Source of the DNA: Pseudomonadota bacterium
GTDB lineage: Bacteria; Pseudomonadota; Alphaproteobacteria; Rhizobiales; Beijerinckiaceae
Assembly (NCBI GenBank): GCA_023426505.1
Contig: JAFAAP010000315.1
Span: 1-64,000, forward strand
DNA: 64,000 nucleotides
Direction of reading: 5' to 3'
Shown: positions 16,525-25,955 of the stretch, piece after piece
How positions within the stretch are numbered: position 1 is the first letter of the stretch
Layout: each line of letters begins with the position of its first letter
Notes under the pieces: generated by a model
What the model saw: the letters and a program-made list of their open reading frames with translations, nothing else
Told to the model about the DNA's origin: nothing
Database searches by the model: none
Made by a program: the position numbers and the translations under genes

Positions 16525-17427
16525 TCACGCCGCGAGCTTCCGCTCGGCGAAGCGCTCCTGGGTGCGCGCGATGTCCTCGATCGCGGGGAGGCTCGCCTCG
16601 TTGCCGAGATGCTGGATTGCATGGGCGGAGGCTGCGCGGGCGAACAGGAAGTGCTCGCGCCAGGGCAGTTCCGGCCGTGCCATCGCCGAATACACGTAGG
16701 CGCCGTGGAAGATGTCGCCGGCGCCGTTCGTATCGACCACCGCCTCCGAGGGAACCGCAAGGGCCGGCATCACGCTCTCGGCGCCGGCCTCGTCGTACCA
16801 GACGAGGCCGCGCTCGCCCAAGGTCACGCCGCCGATCTTGCAGCCGCGGCCCTTGAGATAGCCCAGCATCTCGTATGGGGTCAGGTTCATCTGCTCGCAC
16901 AAACGCTCGGCCACGATGGCCACGTCGATGAATTCCAGCAACTCGTGGGTGTTCGACCGCAGACCTCCGCCGTCGAGAGAGGTGAGGATGCCTGCCTCGC
17001 GACACGTGCGGGCGTAGTGCATCGCCGCATCGGCCTGGTGGCCGTCGAGATGAAGCGCCATGCAGCCGGTCAGGTTCAGCGGGGGAACCGGATGCAGGTA
17101 GTGGTCGTCGCGGCAGCGCACGATGGCGCGCTTGCCCCCGCGCGGCATGATGAAGGACAGGGAGGATTCCGCCACCTTCCGGTGATGGACCGAGATGCCG
17201 TATTTCGCCGCCATATCGATGAACATGCGGCCCAGCCAGTCATCTGCGATGGAGGTGAGCAGGTCCGGGGGGATCCCGAGCTTGGCGCAGGCGAAGGCGG
17301 CCGTCACGGCGTTGCCGCCGAAGGAGATCGCGTAGTCGCGCGCCACCGTCTTCTCGTCGCCCGTGGGGAGTTCATCCGCCAGGAAGGTCACGTCGATATA
17401 GGTCTGGCCAACGAAAAGAGCGCGCAT
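16525..17427 (-). CDS. PfkB-family sugar kinase
   Basis: A 300-residue ribokinase-like enzyme that phosphorylates a sugar or nucleoside with ATP. The N-terminal strand RALFVGQTYIDVTFLADELP and the glycine segment FGGNAVTAAFACAKLG are typical. The C-terminal signature DTNGAGDIFHGAYVYSA contains the catalytic Asp. Substrate is not determined; sugar-acid and fructose kinases of this family occur in similar settings. The ATG at 17427 fits the family start. The next gene on the strand, a DUF4239 protein, is 84 bases away. Confidence 0.88.
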   Translation of the reverse strand: MRALFVGQTYIDVTFLADELPTGDEKTVARDYAISFGGNAVTAAFACAKLGIPPDLLTSIADDWLGRMFIDMAAKYGISVHHRKVAESSLSFIMPRGGKRAIVRCRDDHYLHPVPPLNLTGCMALHLDGHQADAAMHYARTCREAGILTSLDGGGLRSNTHELLEFIDVAIVAERLCEQMNLTPYEMLGYLKGRGCKIGGVTLGERGLVWYDEAGAESVMPALAVPSEAVVDTNGAGDIFHGAYVYSAMARPELPWREHFLFARAASAHAIQHLGNEASLPAIEDIARTQERFAERKLAA

Positions 17428-17511
17428 GGCTGAAAAAGATCCCAAACTCCTAAATCCTGCGGGAGAGTCTTGGCCGAGGAGAGGGGATTGTGCAACCCGC
17501 CTGGGCCGCAT

Positions 17512-18303
17512 TCATGGGCCGGGACTTCCCGCCATGACCTGCAGCGCCTCCCGCACCGGTTCGGGCGAGAACCGCAGAGGCCCGTCGAAGGGACGCTCCC
17601 GGATGGCGATCAGTCCGAGGGTGATCACGGCGGCGGCCGAGAAGATCGTCAGCGCGGCCGCCTGCGCCTTGGGCTTCTCCAGGTGCACGATGGCAATGGC
17701 GATCTGGGTGATGAGGCCCAGGATCACGACTGCGGCCCATTTGGTCCGGTCGCTCCGGTCCCCGCTCAGGGCGAGGCGGTCGTAGCGGTTGCTGCGAAGC
17801 TTGAGCACCGAATCGAGCAGGGCGCTCTGGGCGGCCTGCCCGGCGTCGATGCCGACCTGCGGATTGGACACGCGGGTGAGCAGGCCCATGAGTTCCTGTC
17901 CGGCCTTCGGGGATGATTCCTGCTCCGTCATCCGGGGCCATTCATCCTCGATCAGCGCCTTTGCGTAGCCCTGCGCGGCAGCCCGGATCTCCTTCATGTC
18001 CGACACCGTCGCAAGGCTGATGGCGTGAATGGCCAAGAGGCCGTCGCGCTCGGCCAGGATGGCGCGGCCTGCCTGCCGGTTCCGGTCCCAGACCTCGTTG
18101 GCCAGGAACCCGGTCAGGAGCGAGAAGAGGACCGCGACCGAGCCGAAGAACGGGGCGACGACGCCGACGAAGCCGGATGACCGCGCCCGCGTGAGTTCGC
18201 TGAAGCACAGGCGGTGGATCAGAAGGGCCGTGGCTGCGAACAGCAGGGCCAGGGAGCCGAAGATGCCCCAGACCGGCAGATCGACCCAGATGTCGAAGAT
18301 CAC
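17512..18303 (-). CDS. DUF4239 (bestrophin-like) membrane protein
   Basis: A 263-residue membrane protein with two N-terminal helices (FGSLALLFAATALLIHRLCF; FFGSVAVLFSLLTGFLANEVW) and two C-terminal helices (KWAAVVILGLITQIAIAIVHL; ALTIFSAAAVITLGLIAI) around a helical soluble middle. This layout and the FLANEVWDRN stretch match DUF4239. Biochemical function is unproven; a channel role is suggested by distant bestrophin resemblance. It sits within the salvage gene row but has no obvious tie to it. Confidence 0.8.
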   Translation of the reverse strand: MIFDIWVDLPVWGIFGSLALLFAATALLIHRLCFSELTRARSSGFVGVVAPFFGSVAVLFSLLTGFLANEVWDRNRQAGRAILAERDGLLAIHAISLATVSDMKEIRAAAQGYAKALIEDEWPRMTEQESSPKAGQELMGLLTRVSNPQVGIDAGQAAQSALLDSVLKLRSNRYDRLALSGDRSDRTKWAAVVILGLITQIAIAIVHLEKPKAQAAALTIFSAAAVITLGLIAIRERPFDGPLRFSPEPVREALQVMAGSPGP

Positions 18304-18390
18304 GGTAGTTCCCGTTCGATGATGTCCTGAAGGACTTTCCTATAGGGTGTCGGACGCAAGGGCGACAAGCCGGCGCCGCTTTGACCGGTC

Positions 18391-19299
18391 TCACCCCTTG
18401 TGGAGCGTCGCGGCCAGCCGCGCGGCGGTCAGCGCCGCATCGAGATCGCTGGCGATGAACTCGACCGGCGCCACTAGGTCCCTGCGGAACGAATCGGCCA
18501 CGATTCCGTGCAGGCGGGAGCTGCCGCCGACGAGGGCGACCGGCCGTGGGCCGAGGCGCTTGATCAGGCAGTTGGCAAGGCGCGCCAGTTCCATTCCGGC
18601 GTCCCGCAGGATGCCGAGCGCCGTGGGGTCGCCGTTTCGGGCCGCATCCCCGACGGCGCGGGCCAGCGAGCCGATCTTGCCGCGGTCGCCGCCATAGACG
18701 AAGGAGCGGATGATGTTCCAGTCCGTGCCTCCGAGGGCCTCGGCGAGAGACGTCCCGAGACCGGTGGACCAGCCGGCGCCCGGCTGCTCCTCCTCCGTGC
18801 GGAGAATGGCCTTCAAAGCCTCGCGGGCGATCCAGAAACCGGAGCCTCCATCGTCGATGAGATTGCCGTGGCCGCCGACGCGGATCACCTCCTTGTCCTC
18901 CGACAGGTAGTAGCCGATCGAGCCCGTGCCGCTATAGACCAGGATGCCCTCGCCGAGGGCGAAGTAGGAGAGGTAGGCGATCCACATGTCCTCCGCGACG
19001 AAGATCCTCTCCTGCGGAAGGGCGAAGGCGTCCGCGAGGATCCCGCGCATGGTGGCTTCGGCGGGCGTTTCACGGGTCAGGCCGGTAATCCCGGCAATGA
19101 TGCCGAGCGGCCTGCCGGCCTTGGCAACCGCCTGCGCCATCTCGCCGACGATGCGCCTTGCCCGCTCTTCCGCGGCCGGCGAGAAGAGATGCCCCGTCAG
19201 AGGCTCGACCGTTCCTTGCGCGACGCATGCGCCGCCCGGTTCCGCCAACCGCCAGCGCGTGGCGGTGCCGCCCGCGTCGATGCCCAGCCCCAGCGCCAT
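18391..19299 (-). CDS. BadF/BadG-type amino-sugar kinase
   Basis: A 302-residue ASKHA-fold ATPase. The phosphate-binding motif is GIDAGGTATRWRLA at the N terminus; YSGTGSIGYYL and VGGHGNLIDDGGSGFWIAREAL form the family's central motifs and ALVGGSSRLHG the second nucleotide-binding stretch. Family members phosphorylate N-acetylglucosamine, glucosamine or N-acetylmuramic acid. It ends the murQ-anmK row: murQ begins upstream 42 bases away on the same strand. A role producing MurNAc-6-P or GlcNAc-6-P is the best inference. Confidence 0.88.
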   Translation of the reverse strand: MALGLGIDAGGTATRWRLAEPGGACVAQGTVEPLTGHLFSPAAEERARRIVGEMAQAVAKAGRPLGIIAGITGLTRETPAEATMRGILADAFALPQERIFVAEDMWIAYLSYFALGEGILVYSGTGSIGYYLSEDKEVIRVGGHGNLIDDGGSGFWIAREALKAILRTEEEQPGAGWSTGLGTSLAEALGGTDWNIIRSFVYGGDRGKIGSLARAVGDAARNGDPTALGILRDAGMELARLANCLIKRLGPRPVALVGGSSRLHGIVADSFRRDLVAPVEFIASDLDAALTAARLAATLHKG

Positions 19300-19341
19300 G
19301 ACGCTTCGCTTTCCTTGGTGCGCCGGCTCCGCCGGCCGACG

Positions 19342-20235
19342 TCAGTCCTTCGTTGCCGGGAACTCTGACAGGGCGTGGCGCAAATTGCCATCGTGCCGGG
19401 CCAGAGCGGCACGGGCCTCGTCCGCGTCCACACCCAGGGCGATGAGGGAGGCGACCTTCATGTCGCCGTCGGCCCGCCGCAGCGCCTCGATGGCTGTGGC
19501 GTCGTCGCAGCCCGTGATCTGGGACACCATGACTTCGCTGCGGCGACGCAGCTTCGCGTTCGTGGCGCGCATGTCGACCATGAGCCCGCGATAGACGCGG
19601 CCCAGGCGCACCATGATGAGGGTCGAGAGCAGGTTCAGGATGACCTTCTGGGCCGTGCCCGCCTTCATGCGGGTCGAGCCGGCGATCACCTCCTCGCCGG
19701 TCTCGGCCAGGATCGGATGGGACGCGATGTCGAGGATCGGAGCGCCGGCATTGTTGGAGATGCCGATCGTCTGGGCACCGCGCGCCTTCGCCTCCGTCAG
19801 GGCCGCGAGGGTGAAGGGCGTCCGCCCGCTGGCGGCCACGCCGATCACCACGTCGTCGGGGCCGACCTGGGCGTTCCGGATGCCCGCGACACCCTCCTCG
19901 ACCGAGTCCTCCGCGTTCTCGACCGCGCGCATGATGGCGCCCTCGCCGCCGGCGATCAGGTAGACGATCTTGTCGTCGGGCCAGTTGAAGGTGGGGGGAA
20001 GCTCCGTGCCGTCCTGAACGCCGATCCGCCCCGAGGTCCCGGCGCCCGCATAGACGAGGCGCCCGCCGCGGCGCAGCCGCACGGCGGCCTCTTCGGCGGC
20101 GGCGGCGATGGCCGGAAGAGAGGAGCGGACTGCCGAGACGGCCGCGAGCTGACCTTCATAGAAGGCGGCGAGGATGTCGGGGCTGGACCAGGAATCGAGA
20201 TCCTGAAAGCGGGAGCTGAAATGTTCTGTGGTCAT
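19342..20235 (-). CDS. murQ: N-acetylmuramic acid 6-phosphate etherase
   Basis: A 297-residue lyase that cleaves D-lactate from MurNAc-6-phosphate to give GlcNAc-6-phosphate, linking murein recycling to amino-sugar metabolism. The SIS domain carries GAGTSGRIGVQDGTELPPTF. GVAASGRTPF and STRMKAGTAQK are further MurQ hallmarks, and a small UBA-like C-terminal region follows. The ATG at 20235 is chosen over the longer frame to 20484 because the family starts at MTTEHFSSR. A TGG-N8-TGG motif lies 16-35 bases upstream. Confidence 0.95.
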   Translation of the reverse strand: MTTEHFSSRFQDLDSWSSPDILAAFYEGQLAAVSAVRSSLPAIAAAAEEAAVRLRRGGRLVYAGAGTSGRIGVQDGTELPPTFNWPDDKIVYLIAGGEGAIMRAVENAEDSVEEGVAGIRNAQVGPDDVVIGVAASGRTPFTLAALTEAKARGAQTIGISNNAGAPILDIASHPILAETGEEVIAGSTRMKAGTAQKVILNLLSTLIMVRLGRVYRGLMVDMRATNAKLRRRSEVMVSQITGCDDATAIEALRRADGDMKVASLIALGVDADEARAALARHDGNLRHALSEFPATKD

Positions 20236-20250
20236 CTCATGATCTTTCTT

Positions 20251-20270
20251 GAGACCAATATAAGTCCAGT
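20251..20270 (-). promoter_or_regulatory. TGG-N8-TGG motif upstream of murQ
   Basis: The minus strand reads ACTGGACTTATATTGGTCTC. Two TGG triplets are spaced by eight mostly A/T bases, in a GC-rich neighbourhood. Similar sequences occur near 22532, 31362 and 31531. It may overlap a -10 element (TATATT). Confidence 0.4.
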
Positions 20271-20336
20271 TGAGGATGCCAGCAATCGGCAGGACATGGT
20301 CCGGGCCGGCATCCGAAGCCCTTTTTGCTGCTGTGC

Positions 20337-21362
20337 TTAAGAGGGTCTGCTTCTGTCGAATAACGCGATCACCGCCTCGCCGGTCGCACGGCGCAGGGCT
20401 ATGATTCCGGTATCCCTGTGCCGGGTCGGGTGAACGCGGTTCGTCAGGAGCGACCAGGCGAGCCCCCGCTCGAAGTCGAGCCATAGACCGGTTCCGGTGA
20501 AACCCGTATGGCCGATGGTTATGGGCGAGCAGGCATCACCGCCATGCCAGCCGGAATAGAACCCCTCCCAACCCACCGTGCGCTTTTCGGATTCGCGCGT
20601 GCGGATGGCCTTCAGCGACTCCGCCGAAAGCGCCGATCCGTCGAGGATCGACTGGGCGAAATCGAGAATTGCGTCGATGGTGCCGAAGAGCCCCGCATGG
20701 CCCGAGGCGCCGCCGAGCGCGAAGGTGTTTTCGTCATGCACCTCGCCGCGGATGACGCGGCCGCGCCATGTGCAGCGCTCGGTCGCGGCGCAGAGGCGCG
20801 GATCCGGCCGAAACGTGAACCCGTCGGGCAAGGGCTGTTCGATGAGCGGCTTGCCCGTGATGCGCTCGATGGCGATGCCGAGCAGCATGAAGTTGATGTC
20901 GGAATAGACCGGCGGCCCGCTCTGCCACACCCGCTGGAGGATGAAGGCGCGCAACGTGTCCGGGTCCTGCCCATAGGTGTAGAGCGGCTCCACGGCGGGC
21001 AGATGAGTCTGGTGCGCCAGGCACTGCCTGAAGGTGAGACGCCGCTCGACCGCGTTCATGTCGTATTGGCGCAGGTCCGGAATGGCCGTCGTCAGCGGAT
21101 CGTCGAGGCCGATCTTTCCCTGTTCCACAAGCCGCAGGATGCTGGTGGTCGTGAAGATCACCTTGGTGAGCGACGCGAGGTCGAAAACGGTTTCTCGTGA
21201 GACCGGCTCGCGCTCCGGTTCGATCTGCGCCCAGCCGGCCCAGCGCACGGCGCGCGTGCCGTCGGCCGTCACGATGCCGAGCACCGCGCCGGGAATGTTG
21301 TCGCCGCGGAGGGCTTCCGTTGCAGGCGCGAAGGCCTGCTCGATCAGGTCTGAGAGGGGCAT
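20337..21362 (-). CDS. Beta-lactamase-like serine hydrolase (class C fold)
   Basis: A 341-residue protein of the penicillin-binding-protein/beta-lactamase superfamily. The nucleophile motif is SLTK (DLASLTKVIFTT), the second motif YSD in PPVYSDINFMLLG, and the third HTG (GHTGFTGTGLW). No signal peptide is visible, so it should be cytoplasmic, unlike true AmpC enzymes. Members beside anmK/murQ may act on muropeptides as esterases, amidases or peptidases. It begins nine bases after anmK ends and is followed by murQ. Confidence 0.85.
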   Translation of the reverse strand: MPLSDLIEQAFAPATEALRGDNIPGAVLGIVTADGTRAVRWAGWAQIEPEREPVSRETVFDLASLTKVIFTTTSILRLVEQGKIGLDDPLTTAIPDLRQYDMNAVERRLTFRQCLAHQTHLPAVEPLYTYGQDPDTLRAFILQRVWQSGPPVYSDINFMLLGIAIERITGKPLIEQPLPDGFTFRPDPRLCAATERCTWRGRVIRGEVHDENTFALGGASGHAGLFGTIDAILDFAQSILDGSALSAESLKAIRTRESEKRTVGWEGFYSGWHGGDACSPITIGHTGFTGTGLWLDFERGLAWSLLTNRVHPTRHRDTGIIALRRATGEAVIALFDRSRPS

Positions 21363-21371
21363 TGGGGTCGA

Positions 21372-22469
21372 TCAGGCCGCACGGTGCAGTTCGCCGCCCG
21401 GCATGGGATGCGGAACGCCCGTCGTAGTCGGCAGGCTCAGGGGCAGGCCCTTCACCGAGCGCACGGCCAGGTAGCCGAAGGCCTGCGCCTCGAGGAAGTC
21501 GCCGTTCCAGCCGACGGTCTCCACCGGGTCGACGCTCACGCCGAGGCGCGTGCGCAGGCGGTTCATGAAGTGGGCATTGCGCCGGCCGCCGCCGGTGACG
21601 AGCCACCGCAACGGTCGGCGCGGCACGTGCCGGAGGGCCGCAACGACGGACTCGATCGTGAATTCCGCCAGCGTCGCGGCGCCGTCCGCATCCGAGAGCG
21701 CCTCCACGCCCTTGGCGCGGGCGTGGAAATCCTGGCGGTCGAGGGATTTCGGCGCCGGACGGTCGAAGAACGGATTCGTCATGAACTCGGCGACGAGCTT
21801 CGCGTCCGCCGTGCCGGACGCCGCCAGCCGGCCGTTCTCGTCATAGCTCAATCCGCGCCGGCGCAGGACGAAGTCGTCGAGAAGCGCGCTCGCCGGACCG
21901 GTGTCGAAGGCGATCACCGTGTCGCCGTCGATATAGGTCACGTTGCCGACGCCTCCGAGATTGAGGATCATCACGGGCTGCTCGAGCCGGCTTGCCAAGG
22001 CGCGATGATAGAGCGGGACGAACGGAGCGCCTTCACCGCCGGAGGCGACATCCGCGTGACGGAAGCGATCGACGGTGTCGATGCCGAGTTCCTGCGCCAC
22101 GCGGCGGCCTGCGCCGAGCTGGCGGGTGAAGCGGATCTCCGGGCGGTGATACACCGTCTGACCATGAAAGCCGATCAGGCTCACCTCGTCCGGCGACGTT
22201 CCCGTCTCGTCCATGAAGCGCCGGATCGCCGCCACATGCGCGTTCGTCACGGCCTGGTCCAGGTCCTCCAGCGGCTCGCTCTGGGCCCGCGCCGGCTCGG
22301 CGATCAAGTCCTGAAGGCGGCGGCGCAGATCGTCCGGATACGAGAAGGTCCGGCCCGGGCCCGGAGCGACGACCGTGTCGCCGTCCGTCTCCACGATGGA
22401 GACGTCGATCCCATCCATGGACGTGCCGCTGATGACGCCGATCGCTTTGACGGGCGAGCCTTGGGACAT
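21372..22469 (-). CDS. anmK: Anhydro-N-acetylmuramic acid kinase
   Basis: A 365-residue kinase that opens the 1,6-anhydro ring of anhydroMurNAc and phosphorylates it to MurNAc-6-P, the substrate of MurQ. The N terminus IGVISGTSMDGIDVSIVE is diagnostic. NLGGVGNVTYI and VTGGGRRNAHFMNRL are later family motifs. Length is normal. It is the first gene of the minus-strand salvage unit and is divergent from a peptide-type ABC transporter. Confidence 0.95.
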   Translation of the reverse strand: MSQGSPVKAIGVISGTSMDGIDVSIVETDGDTVVAPGPGRTFSYPDDLRRRLQDLIAEPARAQSEPLEDLDQAVTNAHVAAIRRFMDETGTSPDEVSLIGFHGQTVYHRPEIRFTRQLGAGRRVAQELGIDTVDRFRHADVASGGEGAPFVPLYHRALASRLEQPVMILNLGGVGNVTYIDGDTVIAFDTGPASALLDDFVLRRRGLSYDENGRLAASGTADAKLVAEFMTNPFFDRPAPKSLDRQDFHARAKGVEALSDADGAATLAEFTIESVVAALRHVPRRPLRWLVTGGGRRNAHFMNRLRTRLGVSVDPVETVGWNGDFLEAQAFGYLAVRSVKGLPLSLPTTTGVPHPMPGGELHRAA

Positions 22470-22522
22470 CTATTCCTCCGGTGACGCTGCTTTGGGTTTG
22501 ACCATACCACATGCCCGCATCC

Positions 22523-22550
22523 GGTCCAGAGTGGTATGATATTGGACCAT
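22523..22550. promoter_or_regulatory. Inverted repeat and TGG-N8-TGG motif in the anmK/ABC divergent region
   Basis: GGTCCA at 22523-22528 and TGGACC at 22543-22548 form an inverted repeat. Within it the plus strand has TGGTATGATATTGG (22532-22545). ATACCAC at 22504-22510 and GTGGTAT at 22531-22537 form a second inverted pair. The site lies between anmK and the solute-binding protein gene and could control both. Confidence 0.45.
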
Positions 22551-22609
22551 GACAGGCCCGCTTCGATGGCCTATAAAACCGCTTGCGGCTTCCAAGGGAG
22601 AAAAGACGC

Positions 22610-24109
22610 ATGTTCAGGTCAGCACTGCGCGGCGCCATGGGCGCAGGTTTCATGGTGGCGGCGATGGCCTCCGCCTCGGCTCAAGTTCTGGAAATCGGCG
22701 CGGACAATGGCCCGACGGGCCTCGATCCCCACCTCATCACGGCCTTTCCGAGCTTCATGGTGGTCAACGGCAACATCTACGAGGGCCTGACCGCCGTCGA
22801 CAAGGACCTGAAGGTCGTCCCGAGCCTCGCCGAATCCTGGACCGTCTCGCCCGACGGCAAGACCTACACCTTCAAGCTACGCTCGGGCGTGAAATTCCAC
22901 GACGGCTCCGCCATGGAGGCGGAAGACGTGGTCTCCACGATCAAGCGCGTGCAGAGCAAGGACATCGCGTCGCCGCTGGCGAGCCGCCTCGCGGCCATCG
23001 AGAGCGCCAACGCGGTCGACCCGCAGACGGTGGAGCTGAAGCTGAAGGAGCCGTCCGCTCCGCTGCTGTCCTCGCTCGCCACCATCGCGATCGTGCCGAG
23101 CTCGGTCGAGGCCAACAAGGACGTGCTGCAGAAGCAGCCGGTCGGCACCGGCCCGTTCAAGTTCCAGGAATGGCAGCCGAACGGCTTCATCCTGCTCTCC
23201 AAGAACGACTCCTACTGGCAGCAGGGCCTGCCGAAGCTGACGGGCCTCAAGTTCAACATCGTGCCGGAATCGGCCACCCGCCAGGTCGGCCTCACCAACG
23301 GTCAGTATGCGCTCTTGCCGAACATCGATGCGGCGACGGCCCTCCAGCTCAAGGGCAAGCCGGGCGTGAAGCTCTCCGAGACGTTGGAACTCGCCTACAC
23401 GCTCGTCGGCATGAACGTGTCGAAGCCGCCCTTCGACAACGCGAAGGTGCGCGAGGCGGTGAACTACGCCATCAACCGCCAGGAGATCGTCGACGCGGCG
23501 CTCTTCGGCGCCGGCGTTCCGGGCGGCCCGCTCTCGCCGGCCCTGAAGAGCTGGGCGCTTGATGTGAAGCAGTTCCCCTGCTACGCGCATGATCCGGCCA
23601 AGGCCCAGGCTCTGCTGAAGGAATCCGGCGTCTCGCTTCCGATCACCGTCAGCATGAACGTCCTGCCCCGCCAGGACGTGAAGGACATCGCCCAGGTCGT
23701 GCAGGAGCAGCTCAACAAGGTCGGCTTCAAGGTCGAGCTGAAGAACCAGGAGCAGGGGCAGTTCATTCAGGACTGGCGCAACAGCAATTTCGATATGTTC
23801 GCGTCGATCAATGCCGGCAGCCCGGATCCGGACGAGTACTTCTACCGCACGTTCCGCACGGGCGGATCGACCAACGTGTTCAAGTATTCGGACGCGGAGA
23901 TCGACCAACTCCTCGACAGCGCCCGCACCATGCAGGACCAGGCCGCCCGCAAGACCGCCTATGATCAGGTCCAGAAGAAGCTCGCCTGCTCGGGTCCGGT
24001 CGCGCACCTGACCTACGGCACGCTCTTCTCGGCCATGCGCGACAAGCTGCAGGGCTACGACGTCATGCCGAACCGCTCGCTGATGCTGCTGCGCAGCGCC
24101 ACCTACTAA
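22610..24109 (+). CDS. Peptide-type ABC transporter substrate-binding protein (family 5)
   Basis: A 499-residue periplasmic binding protein of the DppA/OppA class. The signal peptide spans about residues 1-25 (ending ASASAQ). The mature protein begins VLEIGADNGPTGLDPHLIT; LAESWTVSPDGKTYTFKLR is typical of family 5. The start at 22610 follows AAGGGAGAAAA. It is divergent from anmK and followed by two permease genes, so a role in importing murein peptides or anhydromuropeptides is likely but inferred. A strong hairpin follows the gene. Confidence 0.92.
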   Translation: MFRSALRGAMGAGFMVAAMASASAQVLEIGADNGPTGLDPHLITAFPSFMVVNGNIYEGLTAVDKDLKVVPSLAESWTVSPDGKTYTFKLRSGVKFHDGSAMEAEDVVSTIKRVQSKDIASPLASRLAAIESANAVDPQTVELKLKEPSAPLLSSLATIAIVPSSVEANKDVLQKQPVGTGPFKFQEWQPNGFILLSKNDSYWQQGLPKLTGLKFNIVPESATRQVGLTNGQYALLPNIDAATALQLKGKPGVKLSETLELAYTLVGMNVSKPPFDNAKVREAVNYAINRQEIVDAALFGAGVPGGPLSPALKSWALDVKQFPCYAHDPAKAQALLKESGVSLPITVSMNVLPRQDVKDIAQVVQEQLNKVGFKVELKNQEQGQFIQDWRNSNFDMFASINAGSPDPDEYFYRTFRTGGSTNVFKYSDAEIDQLLDSARTMQDQAARKTAYDQVQKKLACSGPVAHLTYGTLFSAMRDKLQGYDVMPNRSLMLLRSATY

Positions 24110-24122
24110 GCCGCAACGCGCC

Positions 24123-24149
24123 CCGGCGCCGCACCGTTCGCGGCGCCGG
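24123..24149 (+). terminator. Intercistronic hairpin after the binding-protein gene
   Basis: CCGGCGCCGC at 24123-24132 and GCGGCGCCGG at 24140-24149 form a perfect 10-bp stem with a seven-base loop. It lies between the solute-binding protein and permease genes. Such hairpins commonly stabilise the upstream message or partly terminate, giving excess binding protein. Confidence 0.6.
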
Positions 24150-24179
24150 AGCTGTTTTCATCACAAAGCCATTGTCGAG

Positions 24180-25127
24180 ATGAATCGCGTTCTGATTTCG
24201 AGGCTCATCGATCTGGTCGTCGTGTTGTTCGGCGTCTCGATCATCGTGTTCCTGATGATCCGCCTCATTCCCGGCGACGCCGTCGCCATCATGCTCGGGG
24301 CCAATACGGAGATCACGCCGGAGCGCATGGCGGAGCTGAACCGCCGGGTCGGCCTCGACCGTCCGATCGTCGAACAATACCTGCTCTGGGCGGGATCTGC
24401 CCTGCGCGGCGATTTCGGAACATCGCTCTGGACCGGGCGCCCCGTCGCGACCGAGATCATGACGCATCTCTGGCCGACCCTCGAGCTCACCTTCCTGTCG
24501 CTCCTGATCGGCGCCGTGCTGGCCGTTCCGGTCGGCTGCCTGATGGCGCAGACCCGCGGGGGCGGCGCCGATGTGGCGATGCGGATTGCCGCTATCGCGG
24601 GCCTGACGATTCCCTCCTTCTGGCTCGGCATCGTGCTCATCCTGCTGCTCGCGAGCTTCGCTCCGAGCTTCGCCTCCCTCGGCTACGTGCCGTTCTCCGA
24701 GGACCCGCTCGGCAATCTCCAGCGGATGCTGCTGCCTTCGGTCGCCCTCGCGCTTCCGATCCTGGCCAACCTCTCTCGCCTCGTGCGTTCGGCCATGCTC
24801 GACGCCCTGGGGCAGGACTATATCCGCACCGCCCGCGCCAAAGGCCTGAGCGAGCGCAAGGTGGTCTACAAACACGCCCTTCGCAATGCGCTGATCCCGT
24901 TCCTCACCAGCGTCGGCATCATGACCGGCTACCTTCTCGGCGGCGCCATCGTGGTGGAGCAGGTCTTCGCCATTCCCGGGCTCGGCCGCCTCATCCTCGG
25001 GGCCATCGCGGAGCGCAACTACCCTGTGATCCAGGCCACCATCCTCGTCGTGACTGCCGGTTTCGTGCTGGTGAACTTCCTCGTCGACCTGCTCTACATC
25101 GTCGTCGATCCGCGCGTGAGGGCCTGA
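24180..25127 (+). CDS. Peptide-type ABC transporter permease (DppB-like)
   Basis: A 315-residue inner-membrane permease. The N-terminal helix and LIPGDAVAIMLG are characteristic of DppB/OppB, with about six transmembrane helices and the ATPase-docking loop near DYIRTARAKGLSERKVVYKHALRN. It is followed three bases later by the partner permease. No ATPase gene follows, so it must borrow DppD/DppF-type subunits encoded elsewhere. Confidence 0.92.
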   Translation: MNRVLISRLIDLVVVLFGVSIIVFLMIRLIPGDAVAIMLGANTEITPERMAELNRRVGLDRPIVEQYLLWAGSALRGDFGTSLWTGRPVATEIMTHLWPTLELTFLSLLIGAVLAVPVGCLMAQTRGGGADVAMRIAAIAGLTIPSFWLGIVLILLLASFAPSFASLGYVPFSEDPLGNLQRMLLPSVALALPILANLSRLVRSAMLDALGQDYIRTARAKGLSERKVVYKHALRNALIPFLTSVGIMTGYLLGGAIVVEQVFAIPGLGRLILGAIAERNYPVIQATILVVTAGFVLVNFLVDLLYIVVDPRVRA

Positions 25128-25130
25128 TCC

Positions 25131-25955
25131 ATGTCGCGGCTGGCCAAGAACAAGCTCCTGACCTTCGCGCTCTTCCTCGTAGCGCTGCAACTCGTCCTCG
25201 CCATCGGCGCTCCCCTGTTCGCTCCCTACGATCCCATGGCCCAGAGCGTCGCCCGGCGCCTGCGCGGCCCGACCGGTCTCAACTGGCTCGGCACCGATCA
25301 GCTCGGCCGCGACGTGCTGACCCGCATCCTCTACGGATACCGCACGTCGCTCATCGCCTGCGTGCTGGCGGTCGGCATCGCACTCCTCGCCGGTGGGACT
25401 CTGGGGCTGGTCTCTGCCTATTACCGCGGCTGGCTCGACCGGATCATCATGCGCGTCATGGACGTGCTCTTCGCCTTTCCGGTGATGCTGCTGGCGATCG
25501 GCATCATCGCGGTGCTCGGGCCCCATACCTACAGTGCGGCGGCCGCCATCGCGGTGGTCTATACGCCGATCTTCGCCCGGCTCCTGCGCGGGCCGGCGCT
25601 CGTCCTGTGCGAGAGCGAGTACGTGGCGGGCGCAAAGGCCATCGGCGCGTCGGATGCCCGCATCATCTTCCTGCACATCCTGCCGAACCTCGCCTCGGTG
25701 ATCCTGGTGCAGACGAGCCTTCTGCTCTCGGCGGCCATCCTGGTCGAGGCGTCACTCTCGTTCCTCGGGCTGGGCACGCAGCCGCCGACGCCGTCGCTTG
25801 GGCTGATGCTGTCGGAAGGGCGCAACTTCCTCCAGCTCTCGCCCTGGAGCGCCATCTTCGCGGGCTTCGCGATCCTGTTCCTGTCCTTCGGGTTCAACCT
25901 CCTGGGCGATGCCCTGCGCGACACCCTCGACCCGCGTCTGCGGGGCCAGCCGTGA
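25131..25955 (+). CDS. Peptide-type ABC transporter permease (DppC-like)
   Basis: A 274-residue permease with an N-terminal helix, the segment GTDQLGRDVLTRILYGYRTS and the docking loop EYVAGAKAIGASDARIIFLH, all typical of DppC/OppC. It pairs with the preceding permease. Its stop overlaps the GTG start of the GNAT gene (GTGA), so translation is probably coupled. Confidence 0.92.
   Translation: MSRLAKNKLLTFALFLVALQLVLAIGAPLFAPYDPMAQSVARRLRGPTGLNWLGTDQLGRDVLTRILYGYRTSLIACVLAVGIALLAGGTLGLVSAYYRGWLDRIIMRVMDVLFAFPVMLLAIGIIAVLGPHTYSAAAAIAVVYTPIFARLLRGPALVLCESEYVAGAKAIGASDARIIFLHILPNLASVILVQTSLLLSAAILVEASLSFLGLGTQPPTPSLGLMLSEGRNFLQLSPWSAIFAGFAILFLSFGFNLLGDALRDTLDPRLRGQP

Noticed and set aside
24063..25676. 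537-codon open frame antisense to the peptide permease genes
   Set aside because: Low-complexity Asp/Glu/His/Gln shadow of two clear permease genes; no family resemblance.
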